From: Adiantum capillus-veneris
Taxonomy: Eukaryota; Streptophyta; Polypodiopsida; Polypodiales; Pteridaceae
Direction: 5' to 3'
Assembly (NCBI GenBank): GCA_014529385.2
Contig: CM043944.1
Location: 69,488,895-69,552,894 of the forward strand
Length of the DNA stretch: 64,000 nucleotides
Below, one piece after another: positions 1-11,045 of this stretch (position 1 is the stretch's first letter; the number at the start of each line of letters is the position of its first letter). Made by a program: the position numbers and the translations under genes. A model generated the notes under the pieces. That model did no database searches. It was not told the DNA's origin and saw only the letters and a list, made by a program, of their open reading frames with translations.

Positions 1-590
1 CTCTCTCTAATCCCTAGGAAAAGGGCTCGCCCCCCCTCTTGTAGGGATGCTTTTGACTTTAGGAGCTCAAGCACCTTAGTCATCAAGCATGACAAAGCAC
101 TTGGACTAGGGGGTGTTCCCACAAGCATCTCAGGCAAGCATCTCAAGGCACGTCAAGCACCTTAATCATGTAGCAAGTCAAGCACCTCAAGCATGGAGTA
201 AGTCAAGCACCTCAAGCACCTTAATCAAGCACCTCAAGCAAGACAAACACCTCAAGCACGACAAGCACCTCAAGCAGGTCAAGCACCTCGAGCTTGGGCC
301 GGGTTCCCACCTCAAGCTCAGCCCTAGCTTACCTAAGGTCAAAGGACTTTTACACACATTATTGGAGGTCTTCAATGAAGCTAACCCTAAGGTCTTATGC
401 TCCATTGGTTAGCCTTGCTCTTGATAGACCATCTCCCATTTGGGCCCCTTTACTATTGGCCCAGTGTTGAGATAGATCTATAAGCACATATCTATATCTT
501 AACACTTGTTCCCATTTATTCTCCCACATTAAGTGATCAATTTAATATGAGAAAATCATTTGGGTTGGTTAGATATTAGATTTTATGACA
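1..590 (-). repeat. LTR fragment of the chromovirus family, inverted
   Basis: This stretch is the reverse complement of the start of the LTR at 15205. Shared landmarks are the minisatellite, the phrase around the CCCGGCCCAAG block, the ATGAGAAAATCATTT segment and the terminal TTTTATGACA. It ends at about 590, where the reverse complement gives the LTR start TGTCATAAAATC. It is cut by the window edge, so I cannot tell a solo LTR from part of a full element. Confidence 0.6.
113..300. repeat. CAAGCACCT minisatellite inside the LTR
   Basis: Irregular head-to-tail copies of a short unit of the type CAAGCACCTCAAG, partly in 10 to 20 base spacing. The same unit appears inverted in the LTRs at 15.5 kb and 22.7-22.9 kb, so it is a property of this LTR family. 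The short ORFs over it are repeat artefacts. Confidence 0.75.
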
Positions 591-776
591 CTTCTAGAGA
601 TCTTAGATCCTATTGGTTCTTTTATTAAGTGTTTTTAAATTCATTAAAGTAGATTTACGATAGCCTAATTCTCATTGGTCCACCTCCAAGGCCATCCAAT
701 AGGAATTGGGTACACCTTGTGGGCATCTGGGCTAAGGATCTAACATGTGTCGCTCATTCCCTTTGTGTAAAGGGAG

Positions 777-777
<1 letters not shown>

Positions 778-857
<80 letters not shown>
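778..857. repeat. (GT)40 microsatellite
   Basis: An uninterrupted TG dinucleotide tract of about 80 bases. The antisense ORF reading a run of His-Thr is an artefact of the tract. Confidence 0.95.
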
Positions 858-858
<1 letters not shown>

Positions 859-859
859 G

Positions 860-1239
860 TTTGTCTCTCATCCCCTACTTGCAAGGCTCGCCCCCTCCTA
901 TGTAGGGATTGACAAATAATTTTTGTGACACACACTAAGCATCCGATTTTCGTAGTGTTTGGCCTTTGGACACAACCTTTGAATTTTGGAACCTTAGCAG
1001 TTTGGAAGTCTTAATGGGCTGAACCTTAGGGTCTTTTGAGCCCATTGTTGCACATAGCTCTTTTGCAGATGCCCCCCCCCCCTTTGGATCCCTATTTTCC
1101 CTCCTTTGGATCCCTACTATGGCCGGTCTGCTAGCTTAACCAATATTCTAGCTTTTTCTCCCCTATCACTTTCCCATATTAAATGATCAGTTTAACATGA
1201 GAAAATCATTTAGGAGAATTAGATATTGATTATTATGAC
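860..1239 (-). repeat. Second LTR-end-like segment
   Basis: The segment repeats elements of the 1-590 LTR, including the GGCTCGCCCCC block near 880. It ends with TTTAACATGAGAAAATCATTT and then TATTATGACA at 1239. The gag-like remnant begins immediately after, so an LTR related to the first one appears to have landed in that remnant. There is no gene in it. Confidence 0.45.
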
Positions 1240-4200
1240 AATGGTTGCGAGGTACATCTCCTCCATACTCATCCTCATGAAATCTGACATGCTTTACCCA
1301 TTTTGGAAGCTCATTGTTGTCCACTATGCTTCCCCATTCATCTTCACCTAGTTCTTCTTCATTCACACTGCCCAAAAAAGCTTCAATTTGTTCATAAATG
1401 CTATGCACCCCCTATGATCGGGTTGGGTTGTTTTCAGGCCCGTACAATATTTGGCGCTTTCTCTTTATGAGATCAATTATACTATCATGAATTTTTCACT
1501 TTGTAATACCTAGGATCTCACCAAGGGTGGACTCCACCCTACTATTCAGAATGCACTCAAGTACCTTCTTCACATCAGTAGCCTGTTCAATATCAGATCT
1601 CAACTTATATGAAAGACCTCTTGCTTTTCCCGCCTTTTTCTCCTTCTTGGCCTCATCCATTGAGACATCTGCGAGGTAGGAGGAACTCCTAAGCTAGACT
1701 CCTTTCCCTTTGGTACCTCTGATCTCGTTGTCCTCTTTGAAGTTCCTGCCAGATCCTCTTCCCTCTTTTGCTTTTCTTTTACAAAAGCCTCATTGTTTTG
1801 AGACTTAGCTACGTATGTATATAATGAGAGGGAATCTATAGGGTCTTCCCACCCAATAGTCTTTCTAATACAAATTCCCACTTAACACAACTACTAATAT
1901 GCAACTTTTCCTTTTTTTGTTGTTGTCATAGCATACGACCAGAAGATCCCATTCCTGCTAGAACCTTCAATTGGTTTTTTTTGCCTTTTGTTCTCAATCT
2001 GCACACCGTAAGTCATTGCTTCAGCTACACTCGCATGGTGTTCTTGCAACATCTCTTCCATACTTTTCTTCATACCACCTCTTCTATATTTGGTCTTTAG
2101 AGGCAACCCTGTTTCTTGTAAATGTATAAGACCATCCTTCCAAAAAACCACATCTTTACGCTTAGCTTTAACACTAGGTTGGTAACCTAACAGTACATAA
2201 AAGTGTCCTTTCAGGGTTTTGAAAAAAACCTCCAAAACCATAGTAGATCCACTCATTTTGTAAAATCCTTTCATGAGGATATAGTTCAAGGCCTACTACA
2301 CATGGAAAAAATAAGAAACTTGTAAAATTTCTCATCTTTTGGTCACACCAAGCCTCCAAAATTGATGGACCAGTACATTTTCATCAAAACAGTCATTTCT
2401 TACGTTTTGTTGCATAAAAATAAGATTAGGGATTTTTGTAGGACTTGAGATAAATTCCCTAGTTAACTTCAATGGGTTGGTGATCAAAACATATGATTGC
2501 TTCTCACTCACTATTTTTTGTTTTACCAAAAGAAATAGGTACAAAAAAGTTGGATTTTTACCATTCTGCAAACCTATCATCAAAGTTTCTATAGCCACGC
2601 TCAATACAAATAATATATGCATGTTTTCTTAGTTCCCTATTGTCCTTTAGGTTCATAAGGAGCCATGGAGCATGTCAAAATAATAATACATCTCTTATCA
2701 AGGGGAATCTTGGAGACAAAGATGAAGTGCTAAATACAGCAAACATGAAAAAACTGGGTTCAACATTATGAGTTGTAGAATCCCATAGAAACTATTCAAT
2801 ATCTAGCCAAATTTGATCCTTATGAGTAGATATGGTTACTACCTACAAAATGCATGTAGTTGTCACAAGAAACTAACAATATTGAAAAAGCTATACTTGA
2901 TATACTAGAATGTTTCGTTTTCTTCTATAATTGAAAAAATCAACCATCGTTGTCTACTATGCAAAATAGGGTATTCGGTGCCCCAAAACTCAAGGAATAT
3001 TATCTTTATGTTACAATATGAGACATAGAAAATCAAAACTGCATTTGGATATCATGAAAGCCACCAAAAAAATCATAGAAGAGCTAAAATTGACTAAAAA
3101 ACAGGATTTGACATTTTTTGTAATTTGGTCATAACTTACAACTTTAACATTTATTTATCCCTAGAAGCATTAGGACATGTTGAGGACTACTAAAGATAGT
3201 TCTCTAGCATTATAGACCTAACAAAAATGAATTCTAGAGTGGTTTAGTTGCAAAAAGTTGAAAAAAGCCAAAAACAGGACCCGTTTTTTCACACAATTTA
3301 GGTTGTGAAATGTTGTGCAAGGACAAGGTTAAAGATGAAATTGATATTCCAAAAAAATGTCGAGTTTTTTTCAGCTCATGAGACAACTTTCTAGATAGAT
3401 AGCACCTGAAAATCCATTTTGAAACTCTTGACGTAATTCAAGGAAAATGGTCACTTAACAGGACATAAAAGTGTCCCATTACCAACCTAGTGTTAATAAA
3501 CGTCTCGCACTCATTCCTGACATGATCAAGACTATCACACCACATACAGTTTGGACTCCCACTTCCTCTCTGTGGACCGCCTTGTCTCTATCGGGAGGTT
3601 GAATCTTTGTCTTCAAGCTTTGTAGCTTTCATATTGATGTTCAATTCCTGGATCCCCTTCACAAGATCATCCATGAACGACTCCTCTGAGCTTTTGAATC
3701 TTCTCCTTTATTGACATAGGAACCTCTTCTTCATTTTCTCCCACATCTGCATTTATTCCAACTAACTTATCCAGTCTTTTTTGTCATTTCACGACCATAT
3801 TGTGTGCTTCAATTACTTCTTTCCAATCTTATTTCAACCCTAACTCCCCTGGGGGATCTTTGAGGAGATCCACTAAGCTCTTTTGCAAATTTGGGTCTGC
3901 AACCTACACATAAAGTTCTACTTTCTTTGAATTAAGAGTAGCACGTTCGGTTGTAGATAATTGGCCAATTCTCTTTTCAGATTCTCTTAACAATTCAGGA
4001 GCAGATAACCCCTTATGGTGTTGTTGCACCCACTTCAAAAAACTCTTCTTTGTAACGCGCTCCTTATCTTCAAGAAAATCTCATCTTTGAGAGCTTGTTT
4101 AAACTAGCACCATGTGCAATTTGCAGTTCCTCAATCCGTACACATAATTCAGGCATGACAACGAGTACCGAAATTCTCCACTATAGCGTGCTCCTTTGCT

Positions 4201-4382
4201 CACTTGTCTTCCATAACCTGTTCATATACTCTACAAAATTTGGAAATATCACGTCCTTCAAATCGCCCCAATTTATCTGTCACTACTTGTCTAGCTTCAC
4301 AAATCCGAGCTTCCATTTTCCTTTTTGAACTTTGAGTCATCATAGGCTTATGGTGCAGATGTTGTTCATTAATACACCACAT
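1240..4382 (-). pseudogene. Decayed Ty3/gypsy-like gag or gag-pro polyprotein
   Basis: On the minus strand the reading runs from about 4382 to 1240 in several frames with many stops. The upstream part (4382-3500) holds a recognisable block with RFEGRDISKFCRVYEQ, then KRIGQLSTTERATLNSKK and KSLVDLLKDPPGE. The downstream part (2160-1240) holds a basic/acidic linker, then YKLRSDIEQATDVKKVLE and EILGITK. I recognise this arrangement from gypsy-type gag regions of spore-bearing plants; the match is from memory. A TTAA element interrupts it at 2168-3496. No catalytic domain is visible. It is not expected to make a protein. Confidence 0.5.
2168..3496 (-). mobile_element. TTAA-flanked DNA element, copy 1 (piggyBac-like ends)
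   Basis: The element starts TTAACACTAGGTTGGTAA and ends with the reverse complement TTACCAACCTAGTGTTAA, so its ends are inverted repeats flanked by TTAA. A subterminal block with ACATAAAAGTGTCC is also inverted at the two ends. It is the inverted copy of 31501-32847 at high similarity over its whole length. Inside is a minus-strand ORF at 2332-2622 of 96 residues, conserved in copy 2, with no family I know. The ends and the TTAA target site resemble piggyBac, but no DDD transposase is present, so it is probably non-autonomous. Confidence 0.8.
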
Positions 4383-4399
4383 TTGCTAAACACTTTAAC

Positions 4400-6079
4400 C
4401 AAGGCATTGCCTTGCAGGACATCCTTTCATAGCAGCCCTCGACTCACAATATCATCGTGAGGTTTGTTGCCCATGTCAATATTTTGGATATCGCCACAAG
4501 CCGACAAGATGCAAGTATAGGTGATTGCTTTTTGAGAGAGGCCTTTGATTTGTACCTGCTTGAGCCATAGCCATAATGGGCATAAACTTGCACTGCACTC
4601 CAAGAGACGACATTGTCAAACTAAAATCTCATCAAAAACTTCATGTGCTTCCATACGGGCACTATATTTGACTACATATCGACCTAGGAATTTCCAATGC
4701 TGGTGGGCATATCCTGCTATCAACAGTCTCCAATTAACAATATTCTTGTCAGGCACAACATATCAACCAAAGAATTGCCAGTCACAACACATTTGGCATA
4801 CATACCAACTAAGGCACTGCTAGGCACATCACATTTCTTACGGCTTCTTCTGATTGTCGTGTCGGGCATTGCCAAAGCACAGCTTTATACATAAATCTTG
4901 ACCACGGTAGTGTGGAACAAGCAGATGTTCACAAGCATATCCAAAAATTAGTGCTCTGCAATAGATGACATTCCAGGAAAGATTCTTCTTGAGCTCTTAC
5001 TGCCCTTTTAAGTGCACCATATTTGAGTACCTGGTTGAAGCATGAAAACTACCAGATGGCACACTGATCGAGATGACCAAACTGGTATGAAACCGGCCCT
5101 CAGTGAAACTTCAATGGGAAATATCTTGGCAATGAGGGCTCCAAATGGGATTTGAAAAGACTAACATGCTCCACATGACGAGCACTTCAGGCCCATGCAT
5201 TCACATCAACTTTGACTCTTGATCACCAGCTGCCCAATCAGGCACGGATCTGCAAACCATCTCGACTTCAAACTGCCATAAAATCTTTACTATAGCTCCA
5301 ATTTTCGAGCCGTAAAGACAAACATGGAGAGCACGTCAAACACTACAAATTTGGCTTATAAAATCACATTTTGGTAGCATCACCTACAATTCAGCTTGCA
5401 GGCAGCACCTCCATTTCTAGGCACCAAACCCACATTTAGCATACATCTCAGTCCTCAACAAAACCTCAAATACGTATGAAAATTTTCATCTTTCATCCCG
5501 TGCCTGCAAAGCGGCACGACAACGTGTATCTTATGCACGAACTTGCATCAAGCTCAAATTTTTTGAAATTTGGACACCTTTAGAGGTTTCAAAACTTCAA
5601 AGATTACTAATTTCATATCCTAATGATAGTAACAAATGTGTCACCAAAGAGTATTTGCGTAAAGAAACTAACACACTTTGTATAAAAATAGCAATAATAA
5701 CAAAAGAAAAACACTTAAGAAGGTTACACCAAAATATTCCTCTCCAAAAAAATGAACCATACTCACAAAACAGATTATGTTTCAGTGACATGCCTACATA
5801 AACACATTTAAAGGAAATACAAGATACTCCTTCGACCTTATGCGAGCATTGCAATAGAATGCTTTTCAGTAACCAAGTAACGTTAACAAAAAAGGAAAAG
5901 AAAGGTAGAGACATTGTTGTGAAAATTTGTGAAGATTGCAAAAGAAAAGAAAACTAATGATAACTTACAAATCTTTACAAGAAATTGGATTAAATGAAAA
6001 GAAAAAAATTGTACAACAACTAAACAAGTCAGAAGGAAGATTGATCGCACCTCGAATATTGTTCTCAAAAATATGAGAG
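4400..6079. other. No recognisable gene
   Basis: I see no conserved domain here on either strand. The ORFs are short and rich in low-complexity residues. The stretch is probably old transposon or LTR debris. Its right end (about 5.6-6.08 kb) becomes AT-rich and may already belong to the Helentron 5' flank. Confidence 0.4.
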
Positions 6080-6177
6080 TTGACATGTGATGGACAATAC
6101 GGTTTACGAGGAAGCATTGTGAACGTACTAGCAAACGTTATTGAAACACAAAGAAGCTCGCCATGCTTCATCAATAA

Positions 6178-8157
6178 GGAAAACTTGATTCTTATAGGTT
6201 TAAAGAGAAAACTAGAATATAACCAATGTTATTTGAGTAGACTAGTGCACCCACTGCTCACTCTTGAAGCACTAAAAGAGCTTCTACATTCTGATCTTTA
6301 CACAAAATTAAACATAAGTTTAAATCAAGCCTGGTTATACAACATATTTCCCTCTTGCAAAAGGCAAATTCCATTCATCTTGCACCGTGCAATGATAGTG
6401 ACAAAGACGACGAGGATTATCACGATATTCTCATTCACCAGTTCACATCGGTGCAACAAATCATTGACTTCAATGATAAAATCCTACATGGTGTACCTTG
6501 TGAAGGAAATCATCCACTTGGTTTATTGAAAGATACATTCTGTGAAGAACTAGGTTTTCCAAAGCTATTCTTCGGCAAACCATGTAAGTATCACAATCTA
6601 TCAATTAAAAACTACCAAAAAATTGCAAAATGGGAAATACTTCACAGCGATAGACGATTTGCATGAGACGTTTATTCTTTATAACAATTAAAATAATGAC
6701 CCAACAAATTATTTCGTCTATATGGGTTCGTCTGAGAAAGGTTAAGCTTGAAAGGACCGTTCTTTACGCACGAGACGTGAGCACGATACAAACGTCGACA
6801 AAATTATTCGATCAAAGATAGGTTACAAAGATTACAAAGCTTTGAGATCTTCTCTAGATTACACACAAAAAATAAAGAAAAATATTTTCGCAATGATAAG
6901 ACAGCTAGGTCCTCCTACTTTCTTTGTCACTTTCTCGTTTGCCGTTGGAAAGAATTAATCAATTGTTTAGAGAAACTCTCTCCTATAATCAAAGATAACA
7001 ATGAAATAGAAAATTCTTACATCAGATGCCTCATACAATCGGACCCAATTACATCTTCTAAATTTTATTTACATAAATTTTGAAGCTTAAAAAAACTACT
7101 CAACAAAGACAGTAACATACTAGGAGGAAAAGTGAAGGACTACTTTTTCGTAGCCGAGTTTCAAAGTCGTGGTATTCAACATGATCACGGTTTGATATGG
7201 ACTGAAAATACACCTCAGCTAACTGATAAGGCAGTAAACAATGCAACTACATTCATTGACAAATGCAGTAACACTGACAAGAACCTTCTTCAGGAAGATT
7301 TAAGAGACATTCAACAACATGTGCATCGAAAAACTTACTTGAAAAAAGAAAAAAGATGTCGTTTTGATTTTGCCCAATGCTCGATGCCTTATACTTGTAT
7401 ATATAGATCATTACAAGAAGAAGAGAAGCATAACACACAACACAAAAAAAAATCTTAAGTAAATCAAAGAATTCCTCGAAACAACCAAAGCTGAAGAATT
7501 ACCAACTGATTTTAAAGATTGGCTCAAAAAATTAGATCTTTCTTTCGACGATTACATATTAGCAATTCGATCAAAAATTATAACACCAATCGTGCTGATG
7601 AGACGAAGAACAGAAAACATTTTTACAAACAATTGCAATCTAAAAATTTCAAAATTATGGAATGTTAAACTGATATCCAGTACATAAGGAACGCGTACGG
7701 AGATGCTTCATATTGCTCATCATACATAACAAAAATGGATAGCATATTGATAACAGCTATTAAAGCTGGGATTGATATTTGTATCGCTAATAATGCCCCA
7801 ACACTATAGAAAAGATTAGGACGCATTGGAAACACAATCTTAAATATGCAACAACTAAGTGCACAGCAAGCTGCTTATATTGTTTTATCTTCACCTTTGC
7901 ACAGTTCTACTAGAGAATTTATTTTCATCAACACAAATCCCTCGGACCAACGTTCACTTATCTTGAAAAGTAAAGAAACACACAAACAATTAGATCCAGA
8001 TAGTAAAGACATATTCTTCAAGAACATTGTAGACAAATATAGCAAAAGACCAATGTACTTGCATAATATCTGCCTGGCAGAATTTTTCTCGTGGTACAAG
8101 CATTGTGGGGGCATATTTTTTTCATTGAGAGACAACCGAATCATTCGTTATGTCTGA
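6178..8157 (+). pseudogene. Helentron replicase, N-terminal and Rep part
   Basis: The segment near 6490-6665 reads as the classic Helitron N-terminal block, including HPLGLLKDTFCEELGFP and YQKIAKWEILHSDRRFA. At 7132-7230 the Rep block appears as DYFFVAEFQSRGIQHDHG followed by LIWTEN. The HDH triplet is the place of the HUH metal-binding motif used by rolling-circle Rep nucleases. At 7680-8130 a further conserved stretch follows, with an ASYCSSYITK-like piece, AQQAAYIVLSSPL and KRPMYLHNICLAEF. Stops and shifts separate these blocks. Known of the family: Rep nicks and rejoins single strands during transposition. This copy cannot make the intact protein. Confidence 0.75.
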
Positions 8158-8291
8158 TATGACAAGCATAAAGATCCTAACATCTTTTACTGTGAACAAT
8201 CCTTTTTATATTTACCTTCACACAATGACAAGAATAGCACCTTCATTACCCCAAAACATGGGAAGATATATATAAACGTCATCTAGATCTT

Positions 8292-9691
8292 GTGTCCTAC
8301 AATGAGAAAAAAATCAACAAAGATATTGTACACAAAAACAGTATCTCACAAACTGCAACAACATCGACATCATGTTCCTCTACTTCTTCAATTAAAAATG
8401 TGCACGACAACATCACTTCAAATCTTCCAGACTTGAACACTGCCAACAATAGAAAGCTAGCAATAACGAAGCTGATCATGATTTCAAATAAGCAATTTCA
8501 CGAAGACTTGTTTAATGATATTATGCTCAGAAAACAAACAAATCCAGACAAAGCAATACACCTATTTCTTATTGGAGGTGCTGGAACTAGTAAAACATTT
8601 TTGCTGTTATTGTTGGTTCAAGGCTTACTGTGACATTAGTGGTTATCGATGAGTTCTCCCTCATTGGACGAATTCTTTTCCAACAAGTTGATGAACAACT
8701 TCGTGCAATAAAAAGAATACATAATAAACCATTTGCAGGCATGGAAGTTACACTCTGTAAAGATCTTTGCCGAGCAAATCCTGTTCGTGATACGTGGATC
8801 TTCTCATACCACAAGAACATACTCGACACATTGTTAGTTTCATTTTGCAACTCACATATTAAATGATATGAACTAACGTAACCAATACGACAAGAAAATA
8901 TAAACTTCATTGAAATTTTAAATCGAATACGTAAAAGTGAACACACAGAGAGGGATATCAGACACTTGAACGATTCTTATTGCTGTGAACCACTCCATTG
9001 AATAACTATTCTTATTTGTTTTCGACAATAAAAGCCACGAGGTGTATAACAAGTACATATTTGAAATCACACAAGGAATACCAAATATATTTGAAGCTAC
9101 TGACAAAAAATTCCAAAAGTTGCCACAAATATATAAAGATTTCAGAAGATTCGAAACAATGTGGAGGCCTGCAAAAGACCTTGCATTTGAAACCAAATTT
9201 AGTTGTAGAACTATGTGCTGGAAACTTAAACATTACAGACGGACTCGTAAATGGAGCTGATGGACTTTACAAGAGCCATTCACAAACATCGAGCGAAAAA
9301 TAATTTGGATTGAATTTACAACGTTAGAGTAGGTCAACGTACAAGATTTGAGAACCAACATCTCTTCACAGAATCTATATAAAGAGAATGGACTCCCATA
9401 AGAAAAATCACAAGAGAGTTTCAAGTTGGAAAAAATCTGTTAAATGTCGTATGAAGAACACAATATCCTGTCCAACGTGCATCAACTCGAACTATGCATA
9501 GATCTCAAGGATTGACATTTCACACATTAGTCTTTCAAAAAAAAAAAAGTCATGGATTGATATATACAGCGTTGCCACGAATTAAAAATCCCCAAAATTT
9601 GTTTCTCCTCTCCAAAATTAATCCAAACCAAATAAAAACAGATAAAATAGTGCTACAAAAAATCGAACGCCAGAAGCAAGAAGCAACATGA
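8292..9691 (+). pseudogene. Helentron replicase, Pif1-like helicase part
   Basis: Walker A appears as LFLIGGAGTSKTF (about 8565-8600), with Ser where the family has Gly before Lys. Walker B appears as VVIDEFSLIG at 8639-8668. The block AGMEVTLCKDLCRANPVRD follows in the place of the usual GDFxQLxPV segment. A late motif, HRSQGLTFHTLVF, lies at 9497-9535 in the position of the Pif1 superfamily-1 motif near the C-terminus. Sequence between Walker A and B is missing, and the frame changes several times. In intact elements this helicase unwinds the displaced strand after Rep nicking. Confidence 0.8.
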
Positions 9692-9759
9692 AAAACTCTA
9701 AACAAAAACTTGAGAGACTTCGCAGAAAACAATATCATCATTCAATCTATAAACAAATT

Positions 9760-10340
9760 ATCCATATCTACGCATTACACTCACATTATAAAAGACACGA
9801 GCCTTATGTTATCAGACATCTTATGCATCCAAGAAACACACACATGAATTAAGAAATCCATTTCTCGAATTTGATTATATATCCTTGAAAGGACCACTAG
9901 GTGTTCTTATATTGCACAAGATTAACTCTCACTTCATTAACACAAATAGATTAAGATAAGACGGGATCGAAATTGTTTCATCGAACATGTCTATTATGAG
10001 CAACAAGAAATTAAACATTGTTTCATTATACAAACATCCTTCATCAAAACTCTCATCACTTAAAAATTTACATGCATTAAACATGACCATGAAAACCATA
10101 ATCACAGGAGATTTCAACATAAAGACAAACACTAACAATAGTTGCTATATTTCTATACAACATTATATGACACTGTATGGATTTAAACAGATAATCAAAG
10201 AACCAATAATAATAAATTACTCAATGCTGGATCACATTTGGATTCACTCATACGTAAACGGATTCTCATGTGGAACAAACTGTTGCTATTGGTGTGATCA
10301 TTCCATCACTTACATCGCCTTGCCGGTGACAGATGGGAGG
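9760..10340 (+). pseudogene. Helentron AP-endonuclease-like domain
   Basis: Directly downstream of the helicase remnant, the plus strand reads LCIQETH, then IITGDFNIKTNTNN at about 10098, then SMLDHIWIH and a possible DHSITYIAL end. These match the order of the exonuclease-endonuclease-phosphatase fold: QET, GDFN, LDHI and a terminal SDH-like block. The 135-residue ORF at 9987-10394 covers most of it. The same fold occurs in LINEs, but its position immediately after a Pif1 helicase supports a Helentron origin. A separate LINE fragment inserted here is the alternative. Confidence 0.65.
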
Positions 10341-10394
10341 CTTCTAAATTCTATAGCAGCTATTACCAAGGCCTACAAAGCAAGGAACTTGTAA

Positions 10395-11045
10395 GGAAGC
10401 TCAGTACCATTCTCTATGAGGCGTTCGGCGAAACCTTTCCTGCTTTCGACTCTTCCGCTGAAGAACTCCGCTAGCACTTTCTCAGACCTGTAAAACGAGG
10501 AACAGGTACACGCTGTTCAGGTTTCTGCTGCTTGTTGAATCATAGTGAATCCACTAGCTTCATGATGGATAGTCATGAAGCTGGCGGTTTAAAAAGCTTG
10601 AAGGTCTGGAGCATCTGGAGCCTCTCAACGGCAGCTATACTGCTACTCTCTTCCCGCTGGGTTCGCCTAAATTGATTTAGGCTTACCAAGAAAACACCAC
10701 AGACCATGAAGGTGGAGAACATGGAAGAGCTTATTATAGCGTGGCAGGATAAACAAATGGAAGCTCTGCTATGAAAAGAAGACTCTGCAATGAAAAGGGA
10801 CAAACAGACCATGCTTCTCACCGTTGCCAAAACAATACATATGAGGCGTGTAGCGTCGCAGCTGGGAGCCCTCCCTCATAGAAGAGGAGACCTGCGATGG
10901 GGGTCGCCTTTATGGAACGGTGTATAAGAGCAGCTGCTTTTTTTTTAACACCCCCCCCCCCCCCCCCCCCTCCCACACACACGGATTCGTTTTATCCTCA
11001 GCACCACTGGTTTTGTGTTCACAGAGCACCGCCAATTCAGCATGA
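10395..11045 (+). other. 5' flank of the PPR gene
   Basis: There is no conserved coding domain. A tract of about 20 C residues lies at 10950-10970 after a T run, followed by CACACACAC. A TGA codon (11043-11045) sits directly upstream of the PPR ATG in the same frame, so the long ORF cannot extend into this flank. The region may hold the promoter and 5' leader, but I see no convincing TATA box. Confidence 0.4.

Larger units (their letters stand above)
6080..10390 (+). mobile_element. Decayed Helitron2/Helentron-type element
   Basis: A chain of plus-strand fragments follows the order expected for a Helitron replicase: a Helitron-like N-terminal region, a Rep nuclease HUH-like motif, a Pif1-type helicase, then an AP-endonuclease-like domain. 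The chain spans about 4.3 kb and contains many stops and frame changes, so it is a fossil. The extra endonuclease at the C-terminus is the known hallmark of the Helentron branch. I could not fix the ends (no clear 5' TC, 3' CTRR hairpin or terminal repeat), so the limits are those of the coding remnants. Confidence 0.7.
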
